Below, piece after piece: positions 7,495-16,404 of a stretch of DNA of 51,489 nucleotides. Numbering within the stretch: position 1 is the first letter of the stretch; each line of letters begins with the position of its first letter. Source of the stretch: Actinomycetota bacterium (GTDB lineage Bacteria; Actinomycetota; Thermoleophilia; Gaiellales; Gaiellaceae); assembly GCA_003134505.1 (NCBI GenBank), contig PLBK01000005.1:712-52200 (forward strand), written 5' to 3'. A program made the position numbers and the translations under genes. A model generated the notes under the pieces. That model was not told where the DNA came from. It did not search any database and saw nothing but the letters and a program-made list of their open reading frames with translations.

Positions 7495-8340
7495 GTGATC
7501 TTCGGGGCCCACTGCTCAGGCGGGATCAAGAAGGCGATCGACCGCGCCCGGGAGATCGACGCCGACGCCGTCCAGCTGTTCGTCCAGAGCCCGCGGGCGT
7601 GGCGCTTCCCCGACCACGACCCGGCCGACCTCGCCGCGTTCCGCGACCGGCGCGTGGAGGCCGGCCTCGGGGCCGTGCTCGTCCACTCGCTCTACCTCGT
7701 CAACCTCGCCACCCCGAACGACGACTTCTACGGCAAGAGCGTCGACACGATGTGCCGGACGATGGAGACGTCGAGCGCGATCGGCGCCGACGGGGTCGTC
7801 CTCCACGTCGGCTCGCATCAGGGCGCCGGCCTCGAAGCCGGGATGGAGCGGGTCGCCCCGGCGCTCGAGCAGGTGCTCGAGCGGAGCTCGGACACGACCT
7901 GGCTGCTGATGGAGAACACCGCCGGCGCGGGCGGCACGATCGGCCGGTCGGTCGACGAGCTCGAGGCGATCTTCGAGCGGCTCGGCCGCCATCCCCGGCT
8001 CGGCATCTGCCTCGACTCGTGCCATCTGTACGCGTCCGGCCTGGACGTGACCGACCGCGGCGCGCTCGACCGCCTGCTCGAGGAGATCGACGCGACCTTC
8101 GGGATCGACCGCATCCGAGCCCTTCACGTCAACGACTCGAAGGCGCCGCTCGGCTCGAACCGCGACCGGCACGACAACATCCTCGACGGCCTGATGGGCG
8201 AGCAGCTGGGGGTCTTCCTCTCGCACCCGGCGCTGCAGGGGCTGCCCGCCGTGCTCGAAGTCCCGGGCGCAGACGGCCACGGCCCGGGCGCGGCCGAGGT
8301 CCGCAAGCTCCGCGAGCTCCACGCCCGCTGGGTTAGCTAA
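7495..8340 (+). CDS. nfo: Endonuclease IV family AP endonuclease
   Basis: A 281-aa TIM-barrel AP endonuclease that cuts the backbone 5' of abasic sites in base excision repair. The three-zinc ligand set of endonuclease IV is visible: H64 (VLVHSLYLVN), H104 (VVLHVGSHQG), E140 (LLMENTAGAG), D174 and H177 (CLDSCHLYASG), H211 (HVNDSK), D224 and H226 (SNRDRHDNI) and E255 (LEVPG). Length matches the family. The GTG start is set by the TAGGTT -10 element 6 nt upstream. The gene is divergent from gltX and ends 4 bp inside the convergent Cys-rich gene. Confidence 0.93.
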   Translation: MIFGAHCSGGIKKAIDRAREIDADAVQLFVQSPRAWRFPDHDPADLAAFRDRRVEAGLGAVLVHSLYLVNLATPNDDFYGKSVDTMCRTMETSSAIGADGVVLHVGSHQGAGLEAGMERVAPALEQVLERSSDTTWLLMENTAGAGGTIGRSVDELEAIFERLGRHPRLGICLDSCHLYASGLDVTDRGALDRLLEEIDATFGIDRIRALHVNDSKAPLGSNRDRHDNILDGLMGEQLGVFLSHPALQGLPAVLEVPGADGHGPGAAEVRKLRELHARWVS

Positions 8341-8750
8341 GCGTCCAGCGCGACTTGCGCGAACACGCGGAAGGTCGGCTGGCCGACCGGAAGCTCCGAG
8401 AACTCCGGATTGACGCAGCCGAGCTCGCCGACGCGGCGCTCGTAGGTCGTCGACACCTCGGACCGGCACATCGGCAAGGGACGCCGAACGGCCTTGACGG
8501 CGCCGAAGCCCAGCCGCGAGCGCTCCGCGACGCCGAGCAGCCGCACGTCGATCTCGACGTCGTAGATCTTCTGCATGCAGCCGATGTACGTGTGCCCGAA
8601 CTCCTCGAACGCATAGACGAATGGACATGCCCGTTCGAGACAGGCGGCGGGGTAGACGACCTTGTCGCAGTGGGCTGCGCACCGCCTGCACTCGGTCTCG
8701 TCCTGAGGGTGCAGCGGAAGGCTCTCCACGTTCGCCGCGGGCTGTTGCAC
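8337..8750 (-). CDS. Cysteine-rich protein of unknown function
   Basis: About 137 aa, not recognised. The N-terminal part holds six cysteines: C21, C24, C28, C37, C42 and C58 (ECRRCAAHCDK, AACLERACPF, YIGCMQ), a CxxC-x3-C-x8-C-x4-C pattern typical of zinc or Fe-S binding. Then come a strand-rich segment and two more cysteines (PMCRS and GCVNPEF). No membrane segment or signal is seen. The start GTG 8750 is chosen because CACAAT lies 6 nt upstream with TTGCGG 18 nt before that; a TTG at 8786 is the longest alternative. It converges on nfo with a 4-bp overlap and is divergent from the Ca2+/H+ antiporter gene. Confidence 0.6.
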   Translation of the reverse strand: MQQPAANVESLPLHPQDETECRRCAAHCDKVVYPAACLERACPFVYAFEEFGHTYIGCMQKIYDVEIDVRLLGVAERSRLGFGAVKAVRRPLPMCRSEVSTTYERRVGELGCVNPEFSELPVGQPTFRVFAQVALDA

Positions 8751-8860
8751 AGATGGATTGTGGACGCAGGAACCGCGCCACCGCAAGACTTGACAAGCGC
8801 CCCCCGCAGGCGCTATGCGCCCCCGCGGAACGCCGTTTCCAACCGGTGGGACGCGCTCGA

Positions 8861-8866
8861 TAGGGT
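8861..8866 (+). promoter_or_regulatory. -10 element of the antiporter gene
   Basis: TAGGGT lies 6 nt before the ATG at 8873 with no ribosome binding site between, the leaderless arrangement seen at many genes in this window. A TTGACA at 8790-8795 is too far away to be its -35. Confidence 0.45.
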
Positions 8867-8872
8867 GGCGCC

Positions 8873-9919
8873 ATGGCGCGCAAGATCCTCGTGGCGGGGC
8901 TTGCGCTCGCCCCGCTCGCCGCGATCCTGCGCTGGGTCGTCGACGCAGGCGACGTCACCGTGTTCTGCTTCTCCGCGCTCGCGCTCGTCCCGCTCGCGTG
9001 GCTGATCGGGGATGCGACCGAGCAGGCGGCGGAGCACACCGGCGCCGGCATCGGCGGCTTCCTGAACGCCAGCTTCGGGAACGCGCCCGAGCTGATCATC
9101 GCCCTCTTCGCCGTCGGCGACAGGCTGCCGGACGTCGTCCGCGGGTCGATCACGGGCAGCATCGTCTCGAACCTCCTGCTCGTGCTCGGCTTCGCGCTCG
9201 TCGCAACCGAGAAGGAGGACCTCGACCGCGTCTCGCTCACGTCCTACCTCGGGCTCGTCGGGTTGGGCGCGCTGCTCTTCCTGGTGCCGTCCGTGCCCGG
9301 CTGGCACGGGAATCCCGACCGGCACACGCTCGCCGTCGCCACGATCCCGGTCGCCGCCGTGCTCCTGTTGCTCTACCTCGGCCAGACCCACTTCAACCTG
9401 CGCCGCCACCGCCGCCGGCACCGGGCCTCGGGGTTCAAGCCCTCGGCGCTCTCCTGGAGCCTCCCCCACGCGCTGCTGATCCTCGCGTTGGCGACCGGGC
9501 TGACCGCCATGGTCAGCGAGATCCTCGTCCACTCGCTGGAGGGGTTCGCGAAGTCGGCCGGCCTGTCGCGCTTCTTCGTCAGCGCCGTGATCGTCGCCAT
9601 CGTCGGCAATGCGGCCGAGCACGGAGGCGCGATCGTGATCGCCCGCCGGGGCAAGATCCGGCTCGCCAGCGAGATCGCGATCTCCTCCGCGGCGCAGGTG
9701 GCGCTGTTCGTCGCCCCGCTCGTGGCGCTCCTCTCGTTCGTCGTCCGCCCGCCCTTGACGCTCGCCTTCCGGCCGGTGGAGCTGGCATCGATCGCCGGGG
9801 CCGTGCTGATCGTCGGCCTGATCGTCCGGGACCAGAAAGGGACGAGACGCGAGGGTGTCATCCTGCTGATCGCCTACGCCGGGATGGTGATCGCCTACTA
9901 CTTCTCCGGGAACCGCTAG
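8873..9919 (+). CDS. cax: Ca2+/H+ antiporter (CaCA superfamily)
   Basis: A 348-aa inner-membrane cation/proton exchanger of the CaCA superfamily, CAX type, that would export Ca2+ in exchange for protons. The two alpha-repeats carry the signature glutamates: GNAPELI (69-75) with the preceding LNASF, and GNAAEHGG (245-252). About eleven hydrophobic segments are visible, with an arginine- and histidine-rich cytoplasmic loop (LRRHRRRHR, about 177-184) joining the halves. Length fits the family. It is a single gene. Its stop overlaps that of the convergent serine hydrolase by 4 bp. Confidence 0.9.
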   Translation: MARKILVAGLALAPLAAILRWVVDAGDVTVFCFSALALVPLAWLIGDATEQAAEHTGAGIGGFLNASFGNAPELIIALFAVGDRLPDVVRGSITGSIVSNLLLVLGFALVATEKEDLDRVSLTSYLGLVGLGALLFLVPSVPGWHGNPDRHTLAVATIPVAAVLLLLYLGQTHFNLRRHRRRHRASGFKPSALSWSLPHALLILALATGLTAMVSEILVHSLEGFAKSAGLSRFFVSAVIVAIVGNAAEHGGAIVIARRGKIRLASEIAISSAAQVALFVAPLVALLSFVVRPPLTLAFRPVELASIAGAVLIVGLIVRDQKGTRREGVILLIAYAGMVIAYYFSGNR

Positions 9920-11226
9920 CTGCCGCCGTGCGGTGGCCCGAAGAGCTGAGGCTGACGCGTGAACGGGTAGGTCGCCCAGTACAGCTTGACGACCGTGCCC
10001 GACTCGTCGCGCACCACCTCGAGGCGCTCGCCGCGCTCGCGGCCCGACACGACCCGGTAGCGGCCGGGCCCCTCCTGCTCGAAGACGGACGGCTTCACCC
10101 GCGCCGGCGCACCCACGGCGTGCGCCTCGAGATGGCCGTCGCGCCAGCCGAGCACGACCTGGTCCCCCTCAGACCACCACACGCCGAGCAGCTCGGCGAT
10201 CTCGGCGGGCGGAGGCTCGTGCCCGCGCCACGCCTCCGGCTCGCGCGGGTGCAGCTCGATCGCCCGCTCGGCGAGGCTGAGGGCGAGCCCCGTGACCTGG
10301 TCCCAGGGAGTCGACGCGTTGGTCAGCACGCACGCCTGCACGTCGTCCTCACGCGAGCCGATGAGCGAGGCGAGGAAGCCTGGCATCGCGCCGTCGTGCC
10401 CGTAGAGGATGCGCTCGCCGCGGCGGTGGAGCATCAGCCCGAGCCCGAAGGCGACCAGCCAGTGGTCCGGGTCGGCCATGACCTGCACGGCGTGCATCGG
10501 CTCCCTGTCGCGGAGCCAACGGCCCCAGCGACAGATATCGCCCGCCGTCGACCACAGGTCACCCGCCGCCGAGACCCCGTCGATTCGCCGCAGCACCGCC
10601 TCCGGGTGGAGCACGCCGGAGTACGGATCGACGAAGTACCCGTGCGCGGCCGGTTCCGCAGGTTCCCACGTCGTCCGGCCGAGCCCGACCGGGCCGAGCA
10701 GCCGCTCCTCCACGAACTGCTCGTACGGCGAGCCGGATGCCTGCGCAACGACCTCGCCGAGCAGCGCGAACGCCAGGTTCGAGTAGTGGAACCACGCGCC
10801 CGGCTCGAGGATCTGCTCGGCCTCGTCGAGCCGCTCCAGCAGCTCCGCCATGGTCGGGAAGTCGAACGTCTCCAAGACGTGGCCGACGGGCTCGCGCTGC
10901 AATCCCGATGCGTGCGACAACAGCCGCCGGATCGTCAGCGGCCGGTCGACCGCAGCCGAGACGTGCTTGCCGAGCGGATCGTCGAGAGCGATCTTGCCCT
11001 CGTCCACGAGAGCCATGACGGCGGCGGCCGTGAACGTCTTGGTGATCGAGCCGATCCGGTACTGCGTGTCCGGTGTGGCCTCCCGACCGTCCGACGCGTC
11101 GGCGATGCCGACCGTCAGCCCGAGCACCGGCTCGCCGCGCACGAGGACGGCGGCGCTGACGCTCGGGAGGCGGTGCTCGGACTGCGCGGCACGGACGAGC
11201 CGGGACAGCTCGTCAGACGGCTGCAC
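9916..11226 (-). CDS. Serine hydrolase of the beta-lactamase class C / EstB type
   Basis: A 436-aa beta-lactamase-fold hydrolase. Active-site motifs are SITK (S60 to K63), YSN (148-150) and HDG (277-279) in the place of KTG. These define the AmpC/EstB/D-aminopeptidase group, which contains esterases and peptidases as well as true lactamases. No signal peptide is visible, so a cytoplasmic esterase or peptidase is more likely than antibiotic resistance. The last 100 residues form a strand-rich C-terminal domain like the lipocalin-like tail seen on some members. It starts inside the end of the threonine aldolase gene (14-bp overlap), indicating co-expression. Confidence 0.85.
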   Translation of the reverse strand: MQPSDELSRLVRAAQSEHRLPSVSAAVLVRGEPVLGLTVGIADASDGREATPDTQYRIGSITKTFTAAAVMALVDEGKIALDDPLGKHVSAAVDRPLTIRRLLSHASGLQREPVGHVLETFDFPTMAELLERLDEAEQILEPGAWFHYSNLAFALLGEVVAQASGSPYEQFVEERLLGPVGLGRTTWEPAEPAAHGYFVDPYSGVLHPEAVLRRIDGVSAAGDLWSTAGDICRWGRWLRDREPMHAVQVMADPDHWLVAFGLGLMLHRRGERILYGHDGAMPGFLASLIGSREDDVQACVLTNASTPWDQVTGLALSLAERAIELHPREPEAWRGHEPPPAEIAELLGVWWSEGDQVVLGWRDGHLEAHAVGAPARVKPSVFEQEGPGRYRVVSGRERGERLEVVRDESGTVVKLYWATYPFTRQPQLFGPPHGGS

Positions 11227-12262
11227 GTGCTCCGAGCGCTGCAGGCGCCAGCTCGATCGCGGCCTCGATGTCCTCGTCGGACACGTCCAGGTGCGTGACG
11301 GCGCGAAGCCTCGTCGGATGCACGGTGTTGGAGAGGCCCACGCCCGCCTCCTTGAGCGCCGCGAGCACGTCCCACTTGCCGAGGCCGAGCGGCTCGACGT
11401 CGAGCTGGACGAAGTTCGTCTCCACCTGCTCGAGGTCGACCGGCAAGCCGGCGGCGTGCCAGCCCTCGGCTAGCCGCAGCGCCCGGGCGTGGTCGTCGGC
11501 GAGCAGCACCACGTGGTGGTCGAGCGCGTAGACGCCGGCGGCAGCGACGATGCCCGCCTGGCGCATGGCCCCGCCGAACAGGTGCTTGAGCCGGCGCGCC
11601 TTCTCCATCCGCTCCGTCGAGCCGGCGACGAGCGCGCCGAGCGGACAGCCGAGCCCCTTGGACAGGCAGAGCGTGACGGTGTCGAAGCAGCGCCCGATCT
11701 CGTCCGCGGGCACGCCACTCCCGACGGAGGCGTTCATCAGCCTCGCGCCGTCGAGGTGCAGCCTCAGATCGAGGTCGCGGCAAGCCCCGGCGACCGCCTC
11801 GATCTCCCCGAGCGGCCAGATTCGCCCGCCGGCCGAGTTGTTCGTGTTCTCGATCGAGACGAGCCGCGTGATCGGCCGATGCGTGTCGCGCCGGTCCCAC
11901 ACGGCCCCGCGCACCTGCTCCGCGCTGAACCGGCCGTCGGTCGACTCGAGCGGGCGCATGACCAGGCCGGAGTGCGCGGCCGGCCCGCCGAGCTCGTTGA
12001 TGAACAGGTGCGACCACGCGTCGGCGAGCAGCTCGTCGCCCGGCTCCGAGAGCAGGCGCAGCGCGATCTGGTTCGCCATCGTCGCCGTCGGGAGGAAGAC
12101 GGCCTCCTCCTGGCCGACCAGCGCGGCGACACGGCGCTCGAGCTCGTTGACGGTCGGGTCCTCGCGCTTCTGCTCGTCGCCCACCTCCGCGCGCGCGATC
12201 GCCTCGCGCATGCCGGGAGTGGGCCTTGTGGCCGTGTCCGAGCGGAGGTCGATGAACCGCAC
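11213..12262 (-). CDS. ltaE: Low-specificity L-threonine aldolase
   Basis: A 349-aa fold-type I PLP enzyme cleaving L-threonine or L-allo-threonine to glycine and acetaldehyde. It starts with the family N-terminus IDLRSDTATRPTPGMR, and has H85 stacking on PLP (WSHLF), the PLP aspartate in LHLDGARLMNA (D171) and the Schiff-base lysine in LCLSKGLGCPLG (K202). Length is typical. Glycine made here could feed the glycine cleavage system encoded further along. Start GTG 12262 is divergent from rlmN with only 20 bp between the start codons. The downstream serine hydrolase overlaps it. Confidence 0.92.
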   Translation of the reverse strand: MRFIDLRSDTATRPTPGMREAIARAEVGDEQKREDPTVNELERRVAALVGQEEAVFLPTATMANQIALRLLSEPGDELLADAWSHLFINELGGPAAHSGLVMRPLESTDGRFSAEQVRGAVWDRRDTHRPITRLVSIENTNNSAGGRIWPLGEIEAVAGACRDLDLRLHLDGARLMNASVGSGVPADEIGRCFDTVTLCLSKGLGCPLGALVAGSTERMEKARRLKHLFGGAMRQAGIVAAAGVYALDHHVVLLADDHARALRLAEGWHAAGLPVDLEQVETNFVQLDVEPLGLGKWDVLAALKEAGVGLSNTVHPTRLRAVTHLDVSDEDIEAAIELAPAALGARAAV

Positions 12263-12267
12263 GCGGC

Positions 12268-12273
12268 TATTCT
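12268..12273 (+). promoter_or_regulatory. -10 element of rlmN
   Basis: TATTCT lies 9 nt before the rlmN ATG at 12283 with no purine-rich ribosome site between, fitting a leaderless start. It sits inside the 20-bp divergent space shared with the aldolase gene. Confidence 0.45.
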
Positions 12274-12282
12274 CGCAAGACG

Positions 12283-13284
12283 ATGGATCTGGCCGTTCTG
12301 GAGGAGACGCTCGCCGCGCGGGGCGAGCCCGCGTACCGCACCCGGCAGGTCTGGGAGTGGGCCGCGCGCGGTGCCGCGGGCTTCGAGGAGATGACGAACC
12401 TGCCGGCCGCGTTGCGGGCGGCGCTGGGCGAGGCCGTGCCCTTTTCGACCCTGTCGCGCACGGCCGAGGCGCGATCCAAGGACGGCACGGTCAAGGCGCT
12501 CTTCTCGACGCACGACGGGCATCCGCTCGAGACGGTGCTGATGACCTACCGGGACGGGCGCCGCTCGCTCTGCATCTCGTCGCAGTCCGGCTGCCCGCTC
12601 ACGTGCACGTTCTGCGCGACCGGGCAGATGCGCTTCCACCGCAACCTGACCGCCTCGGAGATCCTCGACCAGGCGCTCTACTTCCGCCGGCTCGGCCCGA
12701 TCTCGCACGCCGTGTTCATGGGGATGGGCGAGCCGATGATGAACCTCGACGCCGTGCTCGAGGCGGCGCGGCGGCTCCCGGATGTCGGGATCACGCCGCG
12801 GCGGACGACGATCTCGACGGTCGGCTGGCTGCCCGGCCTGACGCGGTTCGTGTCCGAGGTGGAGGAGCCGATCCGGCTCGCGATCTCGCTCCATGCGCCC
12901 GACGACGCGCTGCGCTCGATGCTCATGCCGGTCAACCTCCGCTATCCGCTCGCGGACGTGCTGGCCGAGTGCGAGCGCCGGTTCGAGCTGCGCCACCAGA
13001 AGGTGTTCGTCGAGTACGTGATGCTGCGCGGCGTGAACGACCGGGTCGAGCAGGCGGCCCAGCTGGCGCGGCTGCTCGACCGGAAGATCTACAAGGTGAA
13101 CCTGATCCCGTACAACCCGACCGGTGCCTACGAAGGATCGAGCCGCGACGCGATCGCCGCCTTCAAGAACGTGCTCGACCGCGCCCGCCTGCCGGCGACG
13201 GTACGCCTGACCCGCGGCCGCGACATCCAGGCGGCCTGCGGCCAGCTCGCCGCGGAGCGGGCCGTGGAGGTCACGCCGTGCTGA
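12283..13284 (+). CDS. rlmN: 23S rRNA (adenine-C2)-methyltransferase RlmN
   Basis: A 333-aa radical SAM methylase that methylates C2 of A2503 in 23S rRNA and of A37 in some tRNAs. The cluster motif CxxxCxxC is present as SGCPLTCTFCATG (C104, C108, C111). The two catalytic cysteines align with C97 (SLCISSQ, seven residues before the cluster) and C319 (QAACGQL near the C-terminus). GMGEPMMN is the SAM-binding motif. The N-terminal 90 residues are the RlmN accessory domain. Length is normal. Its 3' end overlaps the MMPL transporter start by 7 nt, so the two are co-transcribed, though no functional link is obvious. Confidence 0.95.
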   Translation: MDLAVLEETLAARGEPAYRTRQVWEWAARGAAGFEEMTNLPAALRAALGEAVPFSTLSRTAEARSKDGTVKALFSTHDGHPLETVLMTYRDGRRSLCISSQSGCPLTCTFCATGQMRFHRNLTASEILDQALYFRRLGPISHAVFMGMGEPMMNLDAVLEAARRLPDVGITPRRTTISTVGWLPGLTRFVSEVEEPIRLAISLHAPDDALRSMLMPVNLRYPLADVLAECERRFELRHQKVFVEYVMLRGVNDRVEQAAQLARLLDRKIYKVNLIPYNPTGAYEGSSRDAIAAFKNVLDRARLPATVRLTRGRDIQAACGQLAAERAVEVTPC

Positions 13285-15446
13285 CGCTGGCCCGCTGGTC
13301 GAGTGACCACCGTCGCCTGATGGTGGTGCTCTGGCTCGTCGTGCTCGTCGCCGTGTCGGGCATCTCGAGGGCCGTCGGCAGCCACTACGGCAACAACTTC
13401 TCGCTCCCGGGCACCGATGCGCAGCGCGCCGCGGATCTGCTCTCGAGCCGCTTCCCGGCGCAGTCGGGCGACTCCGACCAAATCGTGCTGCACACCCCCC
13501 ACGGGACGCTGGCGGCGCCCGCGGTTCGGAGCCGCGTCGAGCGGATGCTGAGCCGGGTCGCGCTCCTGCCTCACGTCACGTCCGTGACCAGCCCCTATGC
13601 GGCGGGGAGCCGCGCGATCTCCAGGAGCGGCACGATCGGATTCGCGACCGTGGCGTTCGACCAGCGCGCGAACGTCCTCCCGACCTCGGCGGTGGACAGG
13701 GTGATCGCCGCGGCGACGGCCGCGCGCTCGTCCAGCCTGCAGGTCGAGTTGAACGGGCAGGCGATCGAGCAGGCGCAACAGGCCTCGATCGGCTACACGG
13801 CCGTCGTCGGGCTCGGAGCGGCGATCGCGGTCCTGCTGATCAGCTTCGGCTCGATGCTGGCGATGGGCCTGCCGATCGTCACCGCGCTGTTCGGCCTCGG
13901 CACCGGCCTGGGCCTGATCGGGCTGATGAGCCGCGTTCTGAGCATGCCCGACTTCTCCTCCGAGCTCGCGCTGATGATCGGGCTCGGCGTCGGCATCGAC
14001 TATGCCCTCTTCATCGTCACCCGCTACCGGGAGGCCTTCCGCCGAGGCGGCGACGTCAGGGCCGCCGTCGAGGAGGCGATGAACACGGCCGGCCGGGCCG
14101 TGATCTTCGCCGGCACGACCGTCGTGATCGCGCTGATGGGGATGTTCTCGCTCGGCGTCGGCTTCCTGTACGGGCTCGCCGTCTCGTCGTCCGTCGCCGT
14201 GCTCCTCGTCCTGGCGGCCTCCCTGACGCTGCTCCCGGCGCTGCTCACGTTCTTCGGCCGGAGGATCGGAAAGCCGGGCCTGCTCGCCCGGCGCCGCGAG
14301 ACGCCGCCGGCGGACAGGAGCAGCTTCTGGACGCGCTGGATCGCGGCGATCCAGCGGCGGCCGTGGCTCGCGTTCGTGGCGTCCGCCGCGGTCATGCTCG
14401 CGCTCGCCGCACCCGCGCTCGGCCTCCGGCTCGGCAACACGGACGCAGGCAACGACCCGAAGAGCCAGACCACGCGCAGGGGCTACGACCTGCTCGCACA
14501 GGGCTTCGGCAAGGGCTTCAGCGGCCCGCTCCTGGTCGCCATCCGCCTCCCCGGGTCAGGAAGAGCCGCCGCGCTGGCACGGTTTGCGACGGCCCTCCAG
14601 GCCACGCCGGACGTGGCCGCCCTCTCGAGGCCGCGACTCAGCCCGACCGGGGACGTCGCCACCATCTCCGCGTTCCCCGAGACCTCGCCGCAGAGCACGC
14701 AGACCGAGAGCCTCGTCGAGCACCTGCGCCGGGACGTCATCCCCCCGATCGAGCAGCAGACCGGCGCGACCGCCTACGTCGGCGGCGTCACGGCTGCACA
14801 GATCGACTTCTCCCGCGTGCTCGCGGGCAAGCTGTGGCTGTTCATCGGCGTCGTCGTGCTCCTTTCGGCGCTGCTGCTCATGGTCGTCTTCCGCTCGTTG
14901 GTGATCCCGCTCCAGGCCGCGGCGATGAACCTGCTTTCGATCGGAGCCTCGATGGGGATCGTGGTCGCCGTGTTCCAGTGGGGCTGGCTCGGCTCGCTCT
15001 TCGGAATCGCGGGAGGCCCGATCGCCGCCTTCCTTCCGGTGATGGTCTTCGCGATCGTCTTCGGGCTGTCGATGGACTACGAGGTCTTCCTCGTCAGCCG
15101 GATCCACGAGGAATGGACGCACGGAGCCGACAGCTCGAGCGCTGTCCGGGAGGGCCTCGTCCGCACGGGCCGCGTGATCACGGCCGCCGGCGCCGTGATG
15201 GTCGCCGTCTTCGGAAGCTTCATCCTCGGCGGCAACCGCGTCCTCGAGCTGTTCGGGCTGGGGCTCGCGGCCGCCGTGTTCCTCGACGCGCTCGTCATCC
15301 GGTGCATCCTCCTGCCGGCGACGCTCCAGCTCCTGGGAGACCGCACGTGGTGGTTCCCCGCCCGGCTCGACCGCCGCCTTCCCCGCCTCGCGATCGAGCC
15401 CGGACCGCAACGCCATGCCGGATCCGCCGCCGAGCAGGCGGCCTGA
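13278..15446 (+). CDS. MMPL family RND-type membrane transporter
   Basis: A 722-aa protein of the MMPL/RND superfamily. It has an N-terminal membrane segment (MVVLWLVVLVAVSGISRAV), a periplasmic-type domain, a bundle of five hydrophobic segments with the internal GIDYALFIVTRYRE motif, then a second copy (WLAFVASAAVMLALAAPALG, a second extracytoplasmic domain and VFGLSMDYEVFLVSRIHEEW). The two D-Y pairs in equivalent helices are the proton-relay signature. Relatives export lipids or drugs in actinobacteria. GTG 13278 is preceded by GGAGG inside the end of rlmN. A DUF1684 gene follows after 2 nt. Substrate unknown. Confidence 0.9.
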   Translation: MLTLARWSSDHRRLMVVLWLVVLVAVSGISRAVGSHYGNNFSLPGTDAQRAADLLSSRFPAQSGDSDQIVLHTPHGTLAAPAVRSRVERMLSRVALLPHVTSVTSPYAAGSRAISRSGTIGFATVAFDQRANVLPTSAVDRVIAAATAARSSSLQVELNGQAIEQAQQASIGYTAVVGLGAAIAVLLISFGSMLAMGLPIVTALFGLGTGLGLIGLMSRVLSMPDFSSELALMIGLGVGIDYALFIVTRYREAFRRGGDVRAAVEEAMNTAGRAVIFAGTTVVIALMGMFSLGVGFLYGLAVSSSVAVLLVLAASLTLLPALLTFFGRRIGKPGLLARRRETPPADRSSFWTRWIAAIQRRPWLAFVASAAVMLALAAPALGLRLGNTDAGNDPKSQTTRRGYDLLAQGFGKGFSGPLLVAIRLPGSGRAAALARFATALQATPDVAALSRPRLSPTGDVATISAFPETSPQSTQTESLVEHLRRDVIPPIEQQTGATAYVGGVTAAQIDFSRVLAGKLWLFIGVVVLLSALLLMVVFRSLVIPLQAAAMNLLSIGASMGIVVAVFQWGWLGSLFGIAGGPIAAFLPVMVFAIVFGLSMDYEVFLVSRIHEEWTHGADSSSAVREGLVRTGRVITAAGAVMVAVFGSFILGGNRVLELFGLGLAAAVFLDALVIRCILLPATLQLLGDRTWWFPARLDRRLPRLAIEPGPQRHAGSAAEQAA

Positions 15447-15448
15447 TC

Positions 15449-16060
15449 GTGCCTCTCGACGAGGATGTCCTGCCGGACGTTCCGACGCTGCTCGACTGGA
15501 GGCGCCGGGTCGCCGATCTCTACCACGAGGTGCGCGCCGATCCCGATCCGCGGCACGCGTGGGAGCACTGGCGAGCGGTCCGCGACGGGCTGATCGGGTC
15601 GCATCCGCAGTCGCCGCTCAGCCCGGGAGGGCGTGCCGGGTTCCGCGGCTCTCCGTTCTACGACTACGACCCGCGCTATCGCGCGACGGCCGTGCCGGCT
15701 CCGGCCGGCCCGGCCGAGCTCCGCATCCCGGAAGGCCGCTTCACTCGCTTCGCGCGCGTCGAATTCCAGCTGGACGGGCGCGCGCTGAAGCTCGACGGCT
15801 ACTGGCTGCACGGCTACGGCGGCGGGCTGTTCCTCCCGTTCGGCGACACGACGAACGGGACGACGACGTACGGCGGCGGCCGGTACCTCCTGGACACGGC
15901 CAAGGGCGCCGACCTCGGCGGCGACGACGGCAGCCTCGTCCTCGACTTCAACTTCGCCTACAACCCGTCCTGCTCCTACGACGCGCGCTGGGTCTGCCCC
16001 CTCGCGCCGCCGGGGAACCGCCTGCCGATCGCGGTGGAAGCGGGCGAGCGCGCCTCATGA
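15449..16060 (+). CDS. DUF1684 family protein
   Basis: A 203-aa protein that looks like the DUF1684 family, whose function is not established. Characteristic stretches are the N-terminal WRRRVADLYHEVRADPDP, the block HPQSPLS, FYDYDPRYR, and the C-terminal YLHGYGGGLFLPFGDTT-like region with TYGGGRYLLDT and LDFNFAYNPSCSYDARWVCP. In the family this last region is very conserved. No signal peptide or membrane segment. GTG 15449 follows the MMPL stop by 2 nt, and its own stop overlaps the next start as ATGA, giving a tight rlmN-MMPL-DUF1684-zincin unit. Confidence 0.8.
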   Translation: MPLDEDVLPDVPTLLDWRRRVADLYHEVRADPDPRHAWEHWRAVRDGLIGSHPQSPLSPGGRAGFRGSPFYDYDPRYRATAVPAPAGPAELRIPEGRFTRFARVEFQLDGRALKLDGYWLHGYGGGLFLPFGDTTNGTTTYGGGRYLLDTAKGADLGGDDGSLVLDFNFAYNPSCSYDARWVCPLAPPGNRLPIAVEAGERAS

Positions 16061-16404
16061 CTGGCGCCGGGTTCGACTTCGAGCAAGCGGTGCGCGATGC
16101 GCTGGAGTCGCTCCCGCCCGACCTGCGCTCGGCGATGTCGAACGTCGAGATCGTCGTCGACGAGGAGGCACCGCCCGGCTCGAACGTGCTCGGCCTCTAC
16201 CAGGGCATTCCGCTCACGCGCCGCGGGACCGGCTACGCCGCGGTGCCGCCGGACAAGATCACGATCTACCGCTGGCCGATCGAGCGCGTGGCCGGCACCG
16301 ACCCGGCACGGCTCACGCAGGAGATCCACCACGTCGTGCTGCACGAGATCGCCCACCACTTCGGCATCTCGGACGAACGCCTCGTGGAGATGGGCAAGTA
16401 CTGA
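16057..16404 (+). CDS. Minimal zincin-type metallopeptidase (Zincin_1 family)
   Basis: A 115-aa protein with the zinc motif VLHEIAHHFGISDERL: H96, E97, H100, followed by a downstream acidic residue (D106). This is the small actinobacterial 'Zincin_1' metallopeptidase family, whose substrate is unknown. The first 90 residues form the helix and strand scaffold (VEIVVDEEAPPG, DKITIYRWPIE). The ATG at 16057 overlaps the DUF1684 stop (ATGA), so translation is coupled. The protein is cytoplasmic by prediction and full length for the family. Confidence 0.85.
   Translation: MTGAGFDFEQAVRDALESLPPDLRSAMSNVEIVVDEEAPPGSNVLGLYQGIPLTRRGTGYAAVPPDKITIYRWPIERVAGTDPARLTQEIHHVVLHEIAHHFGISDERLVEMGKY

Noticed and set aside
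8790-8818. TTGACA-type promoter for the antiporter gene
   Set aside because: The TTGACA is good, but the sequence 17-18 nt later (CTATGC/TATGCG) is a poor -10, while TAGGGT directly before the ATG fits the local leaderless pattern better.
9916-11226. Antibiotic-resistance beta-lactamase
   Set aside because: Although the SxxK, YxN and HxG motifs are present, there is no signal peptide, the third motif is HDG rather than KTG, and there is a lipocalin-like tail. A general serine hydrolase is the safer call.
11550-13277. N-terminal extension of the MMPL frame by about 576 codons
   Set aside because: This part overlaps rlmN in another frame and the aldolase in antisense. The true N-terminus, with its membrane segment, starts at GTG 13278 after a GGAGG site.
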